From assembly GCA_965232815.1 (NCBI GenBank), contig OZ247427.1:2108001-2172000 (forward strand): 64,000 bases of DNA. The letters are read 5' to 3'. Source of the DNA: Bin87 sp026710825 (GTDB lineage Bacteria; Chloroflexota; Dehalococcoidia; Lucifugimonadales; UBA3495). The notes below the pieces were generated by a model, which was given only the letters and a program-made list of their open reading frames with translations, was not told where the DNA came from and ran no database searches. Positions 51,197-59,346 of the stretch are shown piece by piece. Both the position numbers and the translations under genes were made by a program. Positions within the stretch are counted from its first letter, which is position 1, and the number at the start of each line of letters is the position of its first letter.

Positions 51197-52170
51197 CCGC
51201 CACACACGACACCTCTGGATCCAACCTGCTTCCCGCCCTGATCGCGTGTCTCGACGGTATCCTGGCGTCGGATGCCATGCCTGAAGGACTCATGCGAGGC
51301 GAGATCGGCTGGTTGGGCGACGGCCTCAGTGATCCGCAGCGCGAGTCCGCCATCGCCCGTCGGGCGCAGGACCGAAATGAGGCATTGGAACTGGCGAGCA
51401 CGGCCCGGGGCCTGCTGTCCGCCCTCGAGAATTCCGGGGAAGTTCCATCGGACTCCGCGTTGCAGTTGACGCGGGCGTTGGATGACGCCGCATCGCGCAT
51501 CGGCGCGGCCATGCGCCAGGCGCAGGCGGACCGGATCCGCGGCCTCTACGTGATCATCGATCCTGAGGTTACAGGAGGGCGTGACCCGCTGGAAATCGCC
51601 AGCGCTGCCATCAACGGTGGCGCCCGCATGCTGCAACTCCGGGACAAGTTGCGCGACAAGGGAGAGCAGCTGCCGTTGGCGATGGCGCTACGCGATCTGT
51701 GCGCGGCCAATGGGGCGCTGTTGATCATCAACGACCATGCCGACCTGGCCGCAGCGCTGGGGCCGGACCACGTGGGCCTGCACGTCGGGCAGACTGATTT
51801 GCCGGTGGCAGAAGCGCGGAAGATCCTGGCGCCGGGACAGGTATTGGGACGTTCGAATCGCGAGATCGACCTGATCGTGGAGTCGCAGCAGATGGGCGCC
51901 GATCACGTGGCGTTTGGCGCGATGTACACGACCACAACCAAGCAGGTGACTCGAGCGCCGCAGGGCCCGGAACGTTTGAGGCAGGCACGCGCCGCTGCCC
52001 AGGTGCCCCTGGTGGCGATCGGTGGCATCACGGCCGACAACGTGGCCCCAGTGGTTGAGGCCGGGGCGGACGCGATTTGCGTAACCGCTGCTGTAGGCAG
52101 CGCCCCAGACCCGGAAGCCGCCGCCGCCAATCTCACCGAGGCCATCCGCGCCGCCGGCGGGCGGGTCTAG
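51193..52170 (+). CDS. thiE: Thiamine phosphate synthase with an added N-terminal helical domain
   Basis: 325 residues, GTG start. The C-terminal about 210 residues are a complete ThiE TIM barrel: YVIIDPEVTGGRDPLEIASAAINGGARMLQLRDK, LLIINDHADLAAALGPDHVGLHVGQTDLP, ADHVAFGAMYTTTTK and VPLVAIGGIT; it joins HMP-PP and thiazole phosphate. The N-terminal about 110 residues (rich in Ala, Leu, Arg, helical) are not part of standard ThiE (about 210 residues). They probably help oligomerisation or partner contact; similar extensions are known in some phyla. thiM/thiD/thiC are not in the window. Confidence 0.93.
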   Translation: MTATHDTSGSNLLPALIACLDGILASDAMPEGLMRGEIGWLGDGLSDPQRESAIARRAQDRNEALELASTARGLLSALENSGEVPSDSALQLTRALDDAASRIGAAMRQAQADRIRGLYVIIDPEVTGGRDPLEIASAAINGGARMLQLRDKLRDKGEQLPLAMALRDLCAANGALLIINDHADLAAALGPDHVGLHVGQTDLPVAEARKILAPGQVLGRSNREIDLIVESQQMGADHVAFGAMYTTTTKQVTRAPQGPERLRQARAAAQVPLVAIGGITADNVAPVVEAGADAICVTAAVGSAPDPEAAAANLTEAIRAAGGRV

Positions 52171-52181
52171 GGCCGGGTCTG

Positions 52182-52817
52182 ATGCCCACTCGCTTCGGGC
52201 CGCAATTGGCCGCGCTGTCAGCACATGCGGTGTCGGAGTTGTCGGCCCGGCACCAGGCCAGGGAACGCGCTCTCACCGTTTCCCGCCAGGTCATCCGCAA
52301 TTCGGCAAACGCGATTCGCGCGGTTCACCGGAACGATTTCAACGAAGCCCAGCGCCTCATCGCCGAAGCATCCGAGCGGCTGGATGAGACCGCGGGTATT
52401 CGCGTCGACAACCCGGAGATCTACTATGCGGGGTTCCTGTCGGATGCCCGCAAGGAGTTCACTGAGGCGAACATAACGTTGGCCGTCATATCTGGCGGCG
52501 AGATTCCCGATGCGGAGACACTGGGAATCGATCCGCCGGCGTACCTCAACGGGATGGCGGAAGTAATTGGAGAACTGCGCCGATATATCCTGGATTCGCT
52601 CCGCCGCGACGACACCGGACGCTGCGAAGAGTTGATGGAATTGATGGACGAGATCTACGGCATTCTGGTGACCGTAGATTTTCCTGAAGCCGTCACCGGA
52701 GGCCTGCGCCACAGCACCGACGCCATGCGTGGAGTCCTGGAGCGCACCCGAGGGGATCTGACGATTTCGTTGCAGCAGCGCCGCCTGGAGCAAAGACTGG
52801 CCGACCTGGAAGGCTGA
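52182..52817 (+). CDS. Translin-family protein
   Basis: 211 residues from ATG 52182. All-helical. It matches the translin pattern well: R.SANAIRAVHRNDFNEAQRLIAEASERL, YYAGFLSDARKEFTEANITLAVI, YLNGMAEVIGELRRYILDSLRR and the C-terminal ELMELMDEIYGILVTVDFPEAVTGGLRHSTDAMRGVLERTRGDLT. Translins bind or cut single-stranded nucleic acid (with TRAX, RNA 3' ends). Prokaryotic members are poorly studied. Starts 12 bp after thiE. Confidence 0.85.
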   Translation: MPTRFGPQLAALSAHAVSELSARHQARERALTVSRQVIRNSANAIRAVHRNDFNEAQRLIAEASERLDETAGIRVDNPEIYYAGFLSDARKEFTEANITLAVISGGEIPDAETLGIDPPAYLNGMAEVIGELRRYILDSLRRDDTGRCEELMELMDEIYGILVTVDFPEAVTGGLRHSTDAMRGVLERTRGDLTISLQQRRLEQRLADLEG

Positions 52818-52824
52818 CCGCTAG

Positions 52825-53583
52825 TTGCTCGCGGGAGTTTCACGCCTGTTGCCCCCCGCTTTCCGGGCTGATTGGCAAAACCCGCTGTTGTTCTCCTGGC
52901 CAATTGACCGGGAAGCGTTGGAGCCTTGGGTGCCCGACGGCCTCAAGGTAGATTGCTGGGGTGGCAGCGCTTACATCAGCCTGGTCGGCCTGCGGCTGGA
53001 TTCGATCAGGGTGTTGGGCATCCCGACGCCAATCTCCAGCTACGATGAGGTCAACCTGCGGTTTTACGTGCGCAGGTGGTCGGATGAACGCGACCCCCGA
53101 CCCGGGGTAGTCTTCGTGCGCCAAACCGTGCCGCATGGGTTCGTGTCGTTCATGGCGCGGTTCGTGTTTGGCGAGCCATTTGTAGCTGCGCCCGTGAGTC
53201 ATCGGTTCTGCGAGTCCGAAACTGACCTTGGGAAACGTCTGCGACGGGTTGCCTACCAATGGAAACACGGCGGGCGTGCGCGACAATTTTGGGCCGAAAC
53301 CGCAGTTCCAGCCTCGTGCCCAACAACGCCTGCCACGTTGGAGGATTTTTTGACCAGCAGATATTGGGGTTATAACGGGAAACCGGGAACCCGCACCAAA
53401 ACGTACCAATTGGATAGGCCAGCATGGGAAATGCGCGAAATCTCCCGGTGGGATATCGATTCCGATGTCGGCGACGTTTATGGCGATCCGTTCGCTGCCG
53501 CGATGCGCGATCAACCGGCGTCGGTGATTTTAGCGACCGGGTCTCGAGCGTCGGTCGGATTCCCAACCGCGCTGGGAACTTGA
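52825..53583 (+). CDS. DUF2071 (YqjF-like) protein
   Basis: 252 residues, probable TTG start at 52825. Family fold related to acetoacetate decarboxylase-like beta barrels: the N-terminal LLFSWPIDREALEPWVPDGLKVDCWGGSAYISLVGLRL and YDEVNLRFYVRR match DUF2071. C-terminal part contains RYWGYNGKPGTRTKTYQLDRPAWEM. No catalytic assignment is possible. Lies 8 bp after the translin gene. Confidence 0.8.
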   Translation: MLAGVSRLLPPAFRADWQNPLLFSWPIDREALEPWVPDGLKVDCWGGSAYISLVGLRLDSIRVLGIPTPISSYDEVNLRFYVRRWSDERDPRPGVVFVRQTVPHGFVSFMARFVFGEPFVAAPVSHRFCESETDLGKRLRRVAYQWKHGGRARQFWAETAVPASCPTTPATLEDFLTSRYWGYNGKPGTRTKTYQLDRPAWEMREISRWDIDSDVGDVYGDPFAAAMRDQPASVILATGSRASVGFPTALGT

Positions 53584-53610
53584 CCCGCACCGCCCATAGC
53601 GGGGTATTAG

Positions 53611-53640
53611 TTGTGATTGTGTCCCGGCGATTGGTAGAAT
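53611..53640 (+). promoter_or_regulatory. Probable promoter of the selenoprotein unit
   Basis: -35-like TTGTGA (53611-53616), 18-nt spacer, -10 TAGAAT (53635-53640), about 34 bp before the ATG at 53674. It would drive the 345-residue protein and the selenoprotein together. Confidence 0.5.
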
Positions 53641-53673
53641 AGCCTCGGTTGAGAATATTGAAGGAGCCGTTGA

Positions 53674-54711
53674 ATGGTTGAACAAGTACAACGGGCCTCG
53701 GTGGTAGAGTACCCCGATAGCTTGGACGCGATCGAGGAGTGCTACCGGCGCGGCTGGACCGACGGCTTGCCCGTCGTGCCACCAACTGCGGAACGCGTTC
53801 AGGCCATGTTGGACGCAGTGGGACTGGCTCCGGAAACCGTGCTGGGCGAGGTTGAGGTCCGCCGCAGAACGCTCACCGCGGAACAGGCGGCGGCCAATGC
53901 GGTCATGGCCGGATGCCTGCCCAGTTATTTCCCGGTCGTCCTGGCGACGATGAAAGCACTTTTCGAGTTCGATCCCAACTGCATCCACGAGGTATCCGCC
54001 GTCACGAACTCCACCGGAGTGTTGACCATTGTCAACGGACCCATTCGGCGCGAGATCGAGTTGAACTGCACCGACAACCTGTTCAGCCCGGGCTACCGTC
54101 CCAATGTAACCATAGGCCGGGCACTGCGTTTGATTCTCATCAATGTATTCGAGCAACGGCCCGGGGTTCTTGATCGTGGGTGCATGGGCAGCCTGACCAA
54201 GTACGGCGTCGTGTTTGGCGAGGACGAGGAGAACAGTCCCTGGGAACCGTTCCACACGAGCCTGGGTTTCGAACCCGATCAGTCCACCGTCACGGTGGCG
54301 ACCATCCAGGACCCGTCGATGCACGGCAACCGCTACGGAACCACCGGCGAGAGCCTGCTGGATTCCATAGCTGACGGTATGGCATCTCACGGTTTGGGCA
54401 TCTACTTTGGACGTGGAATCAAGTGGGTGTGGGTCGTCGGGCACTGGCACTCTGAGCTTTTGGGGCGACAGGGCTGGACCCGCCGGGACATGCAGGAATA
54501 CCTTTACGAAAAAGCGTGGCGTTCCGTGGGTGAGCTGAAGCGGCTGGGGATGATGAACGGTGAGGTGGGACCCGGCGATGACGCAGAACGACTTTTGACT
54601 GTAGATAGTCCAGACGATATTTTGATCGTGAAGGCCGGCGGCGAAAGCGGCATCTACAGCGAGCTGATCATGAACTATTTTGGAGTGCCGGCCGTTACCG
54701 AGGTGATTTAG
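53674..54711 (+). CDS. Unrecognised protein, partner of the UGSC selenoprotein gene
   Basis: 345 residues, ATG with AAGGAG 7 nt upstream. I do not recognise a named domain. Visible features: YRRGWTDGLPVVPPTAERVQAML near the start, a tight run of Cys/Gly motifs (AGCLPSYFPVVLATMKALFE; RGCMGSLTKYGVVFGEDEE), the VTIGRALRLILINVF segment, and an acidic C terminus ending FGVPAVTEVI. No signal peptide or TM. The downstream selenoprotein gene starts 32 bp later with its own strong ribosome site, so the two form one unit. Proteins of this type are, as I recall, often encoded next to UGSC genes. Cys71, Cys90, Cys118 and Cys164 might be redox or ligand residues (not shown). Confidence 0.7.
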   Translation: MVEQVQRASVVEYPDSLDAIEECYRRGWTDGLPVVPPTAERVQAMLDAVGLAPETVLGEVEVRRRTLTAEQAAANAVMAGCLPSYFPVVLATMKALFEFDPNCIHEVSAVTNSTGVLTIVNGPIRREIELNCTDNLFSPGYRPNVTIGRALRLILINVFEQRPGVLDRGCMGSLTKYGVVFGEDEENSPWEPFHTSLGFEPDQSTVTVATIQDPSMHGNRYGTTGESLLDSIADGMASHGLGIYFGRGIKWVWVVGHWHSELLGRQGWTRRDMQEYLYEKAWRSVGELKRLGMMNGEVGPGDDAERLLTVDSPDDILIVKAGGESGIYSELIMNYFGVPAVTEVI

Positions 54712-54743
54712 CAGGACTGGTTTACCAGTCAAAGGAGACAGTG

Positions 54744-55307
54744 ATGACCACCGCCAACCGACCAACCGTGCAATTGATTGATCCCACCGGGTTCGACCCG
54801 GGGGAAACTCCGCTGGTGATGGCGGCACGTCCCGTTGACCTGCGCGGTAAGCGCCTGGGCTTGCTGGACAACTCCAAGGCGAATTCTGATGCCATCCTGT
54901 GGGCCATCGCCCGCGAGTTGGACGCGGAGTTTGAGTTCGCCAACATCTTTTATGCCAAAAAGCATAGTGCCTCTCTGCCTCCTTTCCCCGAGGTGCTGGC
55001 GGACCTGCACCGCAACTCGGACTTCGTGATCGCAGGTGTGGGTGATTGAGGGGGCTGCTCGTCGGGCAGTTTGCACGACGGAATCACCCTGGAGCGGCAG
55101 GGCATCCCCGCAGCGACGATCATTACAACGGTGTTCGCCAACACGGCCCGGGCCTACACTCGGCTGATGGGTGTGCCGAATTTCCCGTACCTGATGTGTC
55201 CTCATCCGATTACGAATGTGAAGGGCGATGACCTTTTGGAGCGCGCGCATTCGCTGACGCCCGGGGTGCGGAATTTGCTAATCAACGGCACGTTGACGAA
55301 CAACTAA
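54744..55307 (+). CDS. UGSC-family selenoprotein (selenocysteine at TGA 55047-55049)
   Basis: 187 residues when TGA 55047-55049 is read as selenocysteine (Sec102); ATG 54744 with AGGAG 6 nt upstream. The two halves are in one frame with a normal TAA at 55305-55307. Before the TGA: LGLLDNSKANSDAIL and FVIAGVGD. After it: G-G-C-S-S-G-S-L-H-D-G, ITLERQGIPAATIITTVFA and PYLMCPHPI. This is the UGSC family first reported from marine metagenomes, here with a U-G-G-C variant: Sec102 and Cys105 form a U-x-x-C redox-type pair. Read instead as a stop, the gene would be cut just before its conserved core. A SECIS-like hairpin follows (55059-55081). Cofactor or partner unknown. Confidence 0.85.
55059..55081 (+). 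promoter_or_regulatory. Bacterial SECIS-like hairpin
   Basis: Downstream of the TGA, CGTCG (55060-55064) pairs with CGACG (55076-55080), a G-A mismatch follows, then GCA (55066-55068) pairs with TGC (55072-55074) around a GTT apical loop. The loop starts about 20 nt after the TGA and begins with G, as in bSECIS consensus (loop 16-37 nt away, G among first loop bases). An alternative fold (55052-55058 with 55066-55072) is weaker in its fit to the SECIS spacing. Confidence 0.65.
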
Positions 55308-55334
55308 CTGAATCTCGGTTCGGACTCGGGCCAA

Positions 55335-57173
55335 ATGGCAGGCTTTGGCAACATCCTCAGGCGTCTTGTTGGCCGGTTGAGGGAACAAGAAACCGAGGCT
55401 CCCGGTCAGCGGGGGCTTGAGGCGGAACTTGGGCCGATCACGTACGACCCCCGGGACGGACCGGTTGATCGGGCCTCCGTCGAGGCAAGCCCGCCTGCAG
55501 GATCGGTCTTCGATCATCCCCCGGCAACCGCGGAACCTGCCGTCGGATATTCCGCCGAGGTGTCGCAGGCCTATGCCGACCCGACGGCGCCGCTGACGCG
55601 AACGGCCGAAACATCGCCAATGGCGTTCACCACAGAACCGCCCGCGAACCCAATGGCTGATCCCCAAAGCACCATGGTTGCTGATCCCGTTGGCGCGGCG
55701 TCGATCGATGTCGGCCAAACCGGATTATCAGACGACGATGCTTTGATCGAGGACCCGCTTGGGTCGAATTGTCCCTATTGCGGCGCGCGCAACCAACGCA
55801 TCGGAACGCGCTGCGAACGGTGTTCCCTAGTGGTGGTGCGCCTGCCCGCCTGGGCGCAGCACCGGCGACGGAACTGGTTTATCAACCGTTTGTCCTGGAA
55901 ACGAATCATCATTGCATCCATTGCGGCGCTGTTGGTCATCTTCGTCATCTGGGTGAATTACCCGTTTGCGCCAAATCCTCTCATCATATTCAAGAATATC
56001 CAATCCCAGATGACAGCGGATGCGAGCCCAGGAGTTTGGACCGTCAGCGGGCGCGATTTACGCAACAGCCGAAATGTGCAGATCGGCTTCCCGCCTCCCA
56101 GCGGAGAGGTGATCTGGACCAGTTTCGTACCACAACCGTTGAATTCCGAACCGGTGGCTCAACACTCAAATATCTACGTGGGATCAGCCGATGGAATATT
56201 CTCGCTCTCCCAGCACGACGGACAGCAGCGGAAGGGATGGGATGGAAATACTCCAGGCAGGGTCACCGGCGCCGCCGCAGTGGTCGATTCGTACCTGTTT
56301 TTCGGGAGCACCGATCATACGGTCAACGCCTGGGACGCGTTGACTGGGGATGCGTGGTGGAGCTTCCCTGCGGAAGACACAATAGAGGCGTCTCCTGTCA
56401 TCTCCGACGGCCTGCTTTATATCAGCTCCGGAAAAGGCTGGTTATACGGGTTGGACGCATACAACGGCTCTTTGATCTGGCAGACCCGTCTGGACAGCGA
56501 CGCCAGCGCGGAGGTAGCCATACATGATGGAAAGCTCTTTGTTGGCGACGATAAAGGTGTCTTCTACATTCTTTCGGCAAGGACTGGCCAGGAGTGGTTC
56601 CGTTACCGCACACTGAAAACAATCGCAGGACCACCGGTCATATCGTCAGACGGAACACGGGCCTACTTCCCGTCCAGCGGACAACTGTATGCGGTGAGCG
56701 GAGAGGAACGCGAAGTGCCAGGCCTCTACCAATTCAAAAAGATCTGGGCCCAAATGTGGCTGTGGCAGGTGCCGGGGGTGCCGCGTCCGCCCGGTCAACA
56801 GGGAGGGCTGTGGCGCTTTTCACCCGAAAACCCGCTACAGGGAATCTACAGTTCACCGGCCCTGGTGGAGGACGAAGACGGCAGCACGCTATACGCGGGC
56901 GCCTACGACAACACCATGTACGCGCTGAATGCTTTGGATGGCACACGGCGTTGGACGTTCGACGCGGATAACGCGATTTTCGCCTCACCGATCGTCGTCA
57001 AGGACAAGTTGATATTTGGCGACGGGTCCGGGAACCTTTACTCTTTGAACCGGCATGACGGGTCATTGGACTGGAAGATCACGGTCAGTTCGGCCATCAA
57101 AATCCCACCCGTGCAGAGCAACGAATTTTTGATAGTGCGAACTGAGGATGGGACCATCTACGGTGTAAAGTAA
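55335..57173 (+). CDS. Membrane-anchored PQQ-type beta-propeller with zinc ribbon
   Basis: 612 residues. Cytoplasmic N-terminal part (1-140, Pro/Ala/Thr-rich, disordered), a zinc ribbon with C146, C149, C160 and C163 (CPYCG...CERC), then one TM helix (about 190-208) preceded by a basic cluster. The rest (about 225-612) is exported and contains PQQ/WD-like propeller repeats with GSADG, GSTDHTVNAWDALTGDAWW, SSGKGWLYGLDAYNGSLIWQ, GAYDNTMYALNALDGTRRW and GDGSGNLYSLNRHDGSLDW. Resembles BamB/YfgL-type propellers rather than PQQ dehydrogenases (no catalytic domain). Follows the selenoprotein gene after 27 bp. Function unknown; scaffold or sensor likely. Confidence 0.85.
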   Translation: MAGFGNILRRLVGRLREQETEAPGQRGLEAELGPITYDPRDGPVDRASVEASPPAGSVFDHPPATAEPAVGYSAEVSQAYADPTAPLTRTAETSPMAFTTEPPANPMADPQSTMVADPVGAASIDVGQTGLSDDDALIEDPLGSNCPYCGARNQRIGTRCERCSLVVVRLPAWAQHRRRNWFINRLSWKRIIIASIAALLVIFVIWVNYPFAPNPLIIFKNIQSQMTADASPGVWTVSGRDLRNSRNVQIGFPPPSGEVIWTSFVPQPLNSEPVAQHSNIYVGSADGIFSLSQHDGQQRKGWDGNTPGRVTGAAAVVDSYLFFGSTDHTVNAWDALTGDAWWSFPAEDTIEASPVISDGLLYISSGKGWLYGLDAYNGSLIWQTRLDSDASAEVAIHDGKLFVGDDKGVFYILSARTGQEWFRYRTLKTIAGPPVISSDGTRAYFPSSGQLYAVSGEEREVPGLYQFKKIWAQMWLWQVPGVPRPPGQQGGLWRFSPENPLQGIYSSPALVEDEDGSTLYAGAYDNTMYALNALDGTRRWTFDADNAIFASPIVVKDKLIFGDGSGNLYSLNRHDGSLDWKITVSSAIKIPPVQSNEFLIVRTEDGTIYGVK

Positions 57174-57216
57174 AATCCAGCGGCGTTGAAACCAGCGACC
57201 GGCCCGTCAATAAAAG

Positions 57217-57249
57217 AAAACGCTCCTGGGATACCCCAGGAGCGTTTTT
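57217..57249. terminator. Strong bidirectional intrinsic terminator
   Basis: AAAACGCTCCTGGG (57217-57230) pairs with CCCAGGAGCGTTTT (57235-57248) around a 4-nt loop, giving a 14-bp stem flanked by A and T tracts. Ends both the plus-strand propeller gene and the minus-strand dpp operon. Confidence 0.93.
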
Positions 57250-57269
57250 CGTGGGCTCGTTATGGTTCG

Positions 57270-58250
57270 TCAGTACAGATGGCACGAAACCCGGTGCCCC
57301 GGCGATACCTCTTTCTCCACGGGCACCTCTTCGGAGCATTGGGGCATGGCGAAGGGGCAGCGCGGATGGAACCGGCAACCGGTCGGCGGGTTGATGGGCG
57401 AGGGCACCTCACCCTGGAGGACGATGTCTTCGCGGATCAGGTCGGGATGGGATGGCAACGCTGCTGAGAACAACGCCCGCGTGTACGGGTGGAGAGCGTT
57501 GTTGTACAACTCCTCGGTCTCCGCATACTCCACGATCTGGCCCAGATACATGACCGCGGTCTCGTGGGCCATGTACCGCACGGTGGCGAGGTTGTGGGCG
57601 ATCAGCAGGTAACTGACGTTGTACTGCTCCTGCAGATCCTTCAACAGGTTCATCACCTGAGCGCGAATGGAAACGTCCAGCGCGGATACTGGCTCATCGA
57701 GCACGATCAGCTTGGGATACGACACGAGAGCCGAAGCCACCGCGATGCGCTGCCGTTGTCCGCCGCTGAATTCGTGGGGGTAGTTGGTGGCCTGTTGGGA
57801 GTGAAGCCCCACCTGCTGGAGGACCTCAGCCACCCGCTCATTCTTTTCCTGCGTGGTAACGTTCCGGTTCACGACCAACGGCTCTGAGACGATATCCCGA
57901 ACCCGCATACGAGGGCTCAACGATGACCATGGGTCCTGGAAAACTGCCTGTACGGTCGTGCGGTAGTCCTGTAGCTCGGCTCCGCTGAAGGTATTGATAT
58001 CCCGCCCTTCCAACAGGATGTCACCCTCAGTAGGATTCTCCAAACGCAACAGGAGCTTGCTGGTAGTGGTTTTCCCGCAGCCAGATTCGCCCACCAATCC
58101 CACGGTCTCGCCCTGCTTGATGGAGAACGAGATGCCGTCTACGGCCTGTACGTACCCAATGGTTTTCATCAGGATCAGGCCTTTGGTAACGGGGAAGTAT
58201 TTTTTCAGGTTGCGGACTTCCAGAAGAGCGTCGGTTGTAGCCACTGCCAT
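57270..58250 (-). CDS. dppF: Peptide ABC transporter ATPase DppF/OppF type
   Basis: 326 residues. Walker A GESGCGKTTTSK (about 54-65), Q-loop FQDPWSSLSPRM, signature FSGGQRQRI, Walker B LIVLDEPVSALDVS and H-loop IAHN. C-terminal oligopeptide extension PTGCRFHPRCPFAMPQC with its Cys cluster. Powers the Dpp-type importer encoded upstream, paired with DppD. Last gene of the operon before the terminator. Confidence 0.95.
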   Translation of the reverse strand: MAVATTDALLEVRNLKKYFPVTKGLILMKTIGYVQAVDGISFSIKQGETVGLVGESGCGKTTTSKLLLRLENPTEGDILLEGRDINTFSGAELQDYRTTVQAVFQDPWSSLSPRMRVRDIVSEPLVVNRNVTTQEKNERVAEVLQQVGLHSQQATNYPHEFSGGQRQRIAVASALVSYPKLIVLDEPVSALDVSIRAQVMNLLKDLQEQYNVSYLLIAHNLATVRYMAHETAVMYLGQIVEYAETEELYNNALHPYTRALFSAALPSHPDLIREDIVLQGEVPSPINPPTGCRFHPRCPFAMPQCSEEVPVEKEVSPGHRVSCHLY

Positions 58251-58299
58251 GGGGAGCGGTCCTCCTAAGTATTGGTCAGATTATAGCGGAGTTACCGGA

Positions 58300-59343
58300 T
58301 CAGCCGGCTGTCCCGGTCGGCGGGACGAATTCTTCGATCGGCGTACCCTGCCAATCTGCGTCCAATGCCCAGCAGTCAGCGTGGTGGCCATCTGCCAGCT
58401 GGTAGGAGGACGGGTATTCCTCATAGCACTGATCGCTGGCGTAAGGGCATCGCGGCGCGAACCGGCAACCCTCAGGCAGGTTGGAAAGCAGGGGCGGTTG
58501 ACCGTCGATTGAGTAGAGCCGGTCCACGCTCTGTTCAAGTTTCGGAACCGAATTGATCAGGGCCTGGGTGTAGGGATGCGCAGGACGGCTGAAGATGTCG
58601 CGCACTTCGCCCTGCTCAATGATCCGTCCGGCGTACATCACCGCGACGCGGTCACACATCCGCGCTACCACGCCGAAGTCGTGGGTGATGAAGATGATGG
58701 CCAGGCCGGTCTCGGCCTGGATTTCCTTCAGCAGGCGCAGGTACTGCAACTGGATTGTGACGTCCAGCGCGGTGGTAGGCTCGTCCGCTATGATGACGCC
58801 GGGCTCACAGGACATGGCGATGGCGCCGACCACGCGCTGTTTCATGCCGCCGGACATCTGATGCGGATAGTCGTCCAACCGCCGTTCTGGCGCCGCTACG
58901 TTCACCTTGCGAAGGGCGTCGACCGCCCGGGACAACATTGAGCTCTTGTTTTCCTTGTGAGCTATGCCCAGGGCTTCCCGCAGTTGGTTTCCGATGGTGA
59001 ACACCGGATTCAGCGAGGTCTGCGGGTCCTGCAGGATCATCGAGATCTGGCGGCCCCGAACGTCGCGCATTTCGTCTTCGCTCTTTTGCAGGATATCCTC
59101 GCCGTTCAGGACGATTTCGCCTTCCACGATTCGCCCGGCGGGCCGGGGTACCAGCCTCAACAGCGAAAGGGCGGTCATGGTTTTTCCGCAACCGGACTCT
59201 CCAACTATGCCCAAGGTCTCGCCTTTCTTCAAGTTGAAGGAGATCCCGTCCACCGCTTTTACGGTGGCGGCACGCGTGAAGATGTAGGTTTTGAGGTTGC
59301 TGACCTCGAGGATGGTATCAGTGGCGGTCTGTACAGCTGTCAT
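58300..59343 (-). CDS. dppD: Peptide ABC transporter ATPase DppD type
   Basis: 347 residues. Walker A GESGCGKTMTAL, Q-loop QDPQTSLNPVF, signature MSGGMKQR, Walker B VIIADEPTTALDVT and H-loop ITHDFG; C-terminal PEGCRFAPRCPYASDQC. Unlike the lone ATPase at 16096 it has a normal Walker B/D-loop (DEPTTALD). Starts 3 bp after the dppC stop. Confidence 0.95.
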   Translation of the reverse strand: MTAVQTATDTILEVSNLKTYIFTRAATVKAVDGISFNLKKGETLGIVGESGCGKTMTALSLLRLVPRPAGRIVEGEIVLNGEDILQKSEDEMRDVRGRQISMILQDPQTSLNPVFTIGNQLREALGIAHKENKSSMLSRAVDALRKVNVAAPERRLDDYPHQMSGGMKQRVVGAIAMSCEPGVIIADEPTTALDVTIQLQYLRLLKEIQAETGLAIIFITHDFGVVARMCDRVAVMYAGRIIEQGEVRDIFSRPAHPYTQALINSVPKLEQSVDRLYSIDGQPPLLSNLPEGCRFAPRCPYASDQCYEEYPSSYQLADGHHADCWALDADWQGTPIEEFVPPTGTAG

Positions 59344-59346
59344 GGC

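Noticed and set aside
55047..55049. Reading the TGA as a nonsense mutation making a pseudogene
   Set aside because: The TGA falls exactly at the Sec position of a known motif, both halves are intact and in one frame, and a SECIS-like hairpin follows. It remains possible if the genome lacks selenocysteine genes.
55052..55072. Alternative hairpin immediately after the TGA as the SECIS
   Set aside because: Its loop begins only 10 nt after the TGA and three of its pairs are G-U, which fits bacterial SECIS spacing less well than the hairpin at 55059-55081.
57217..57249. Inverted repeat considered as an insertion-element end
   Set aside because: It is a textbook bidirectional terminator between convergent genes, with no transposase nearby.
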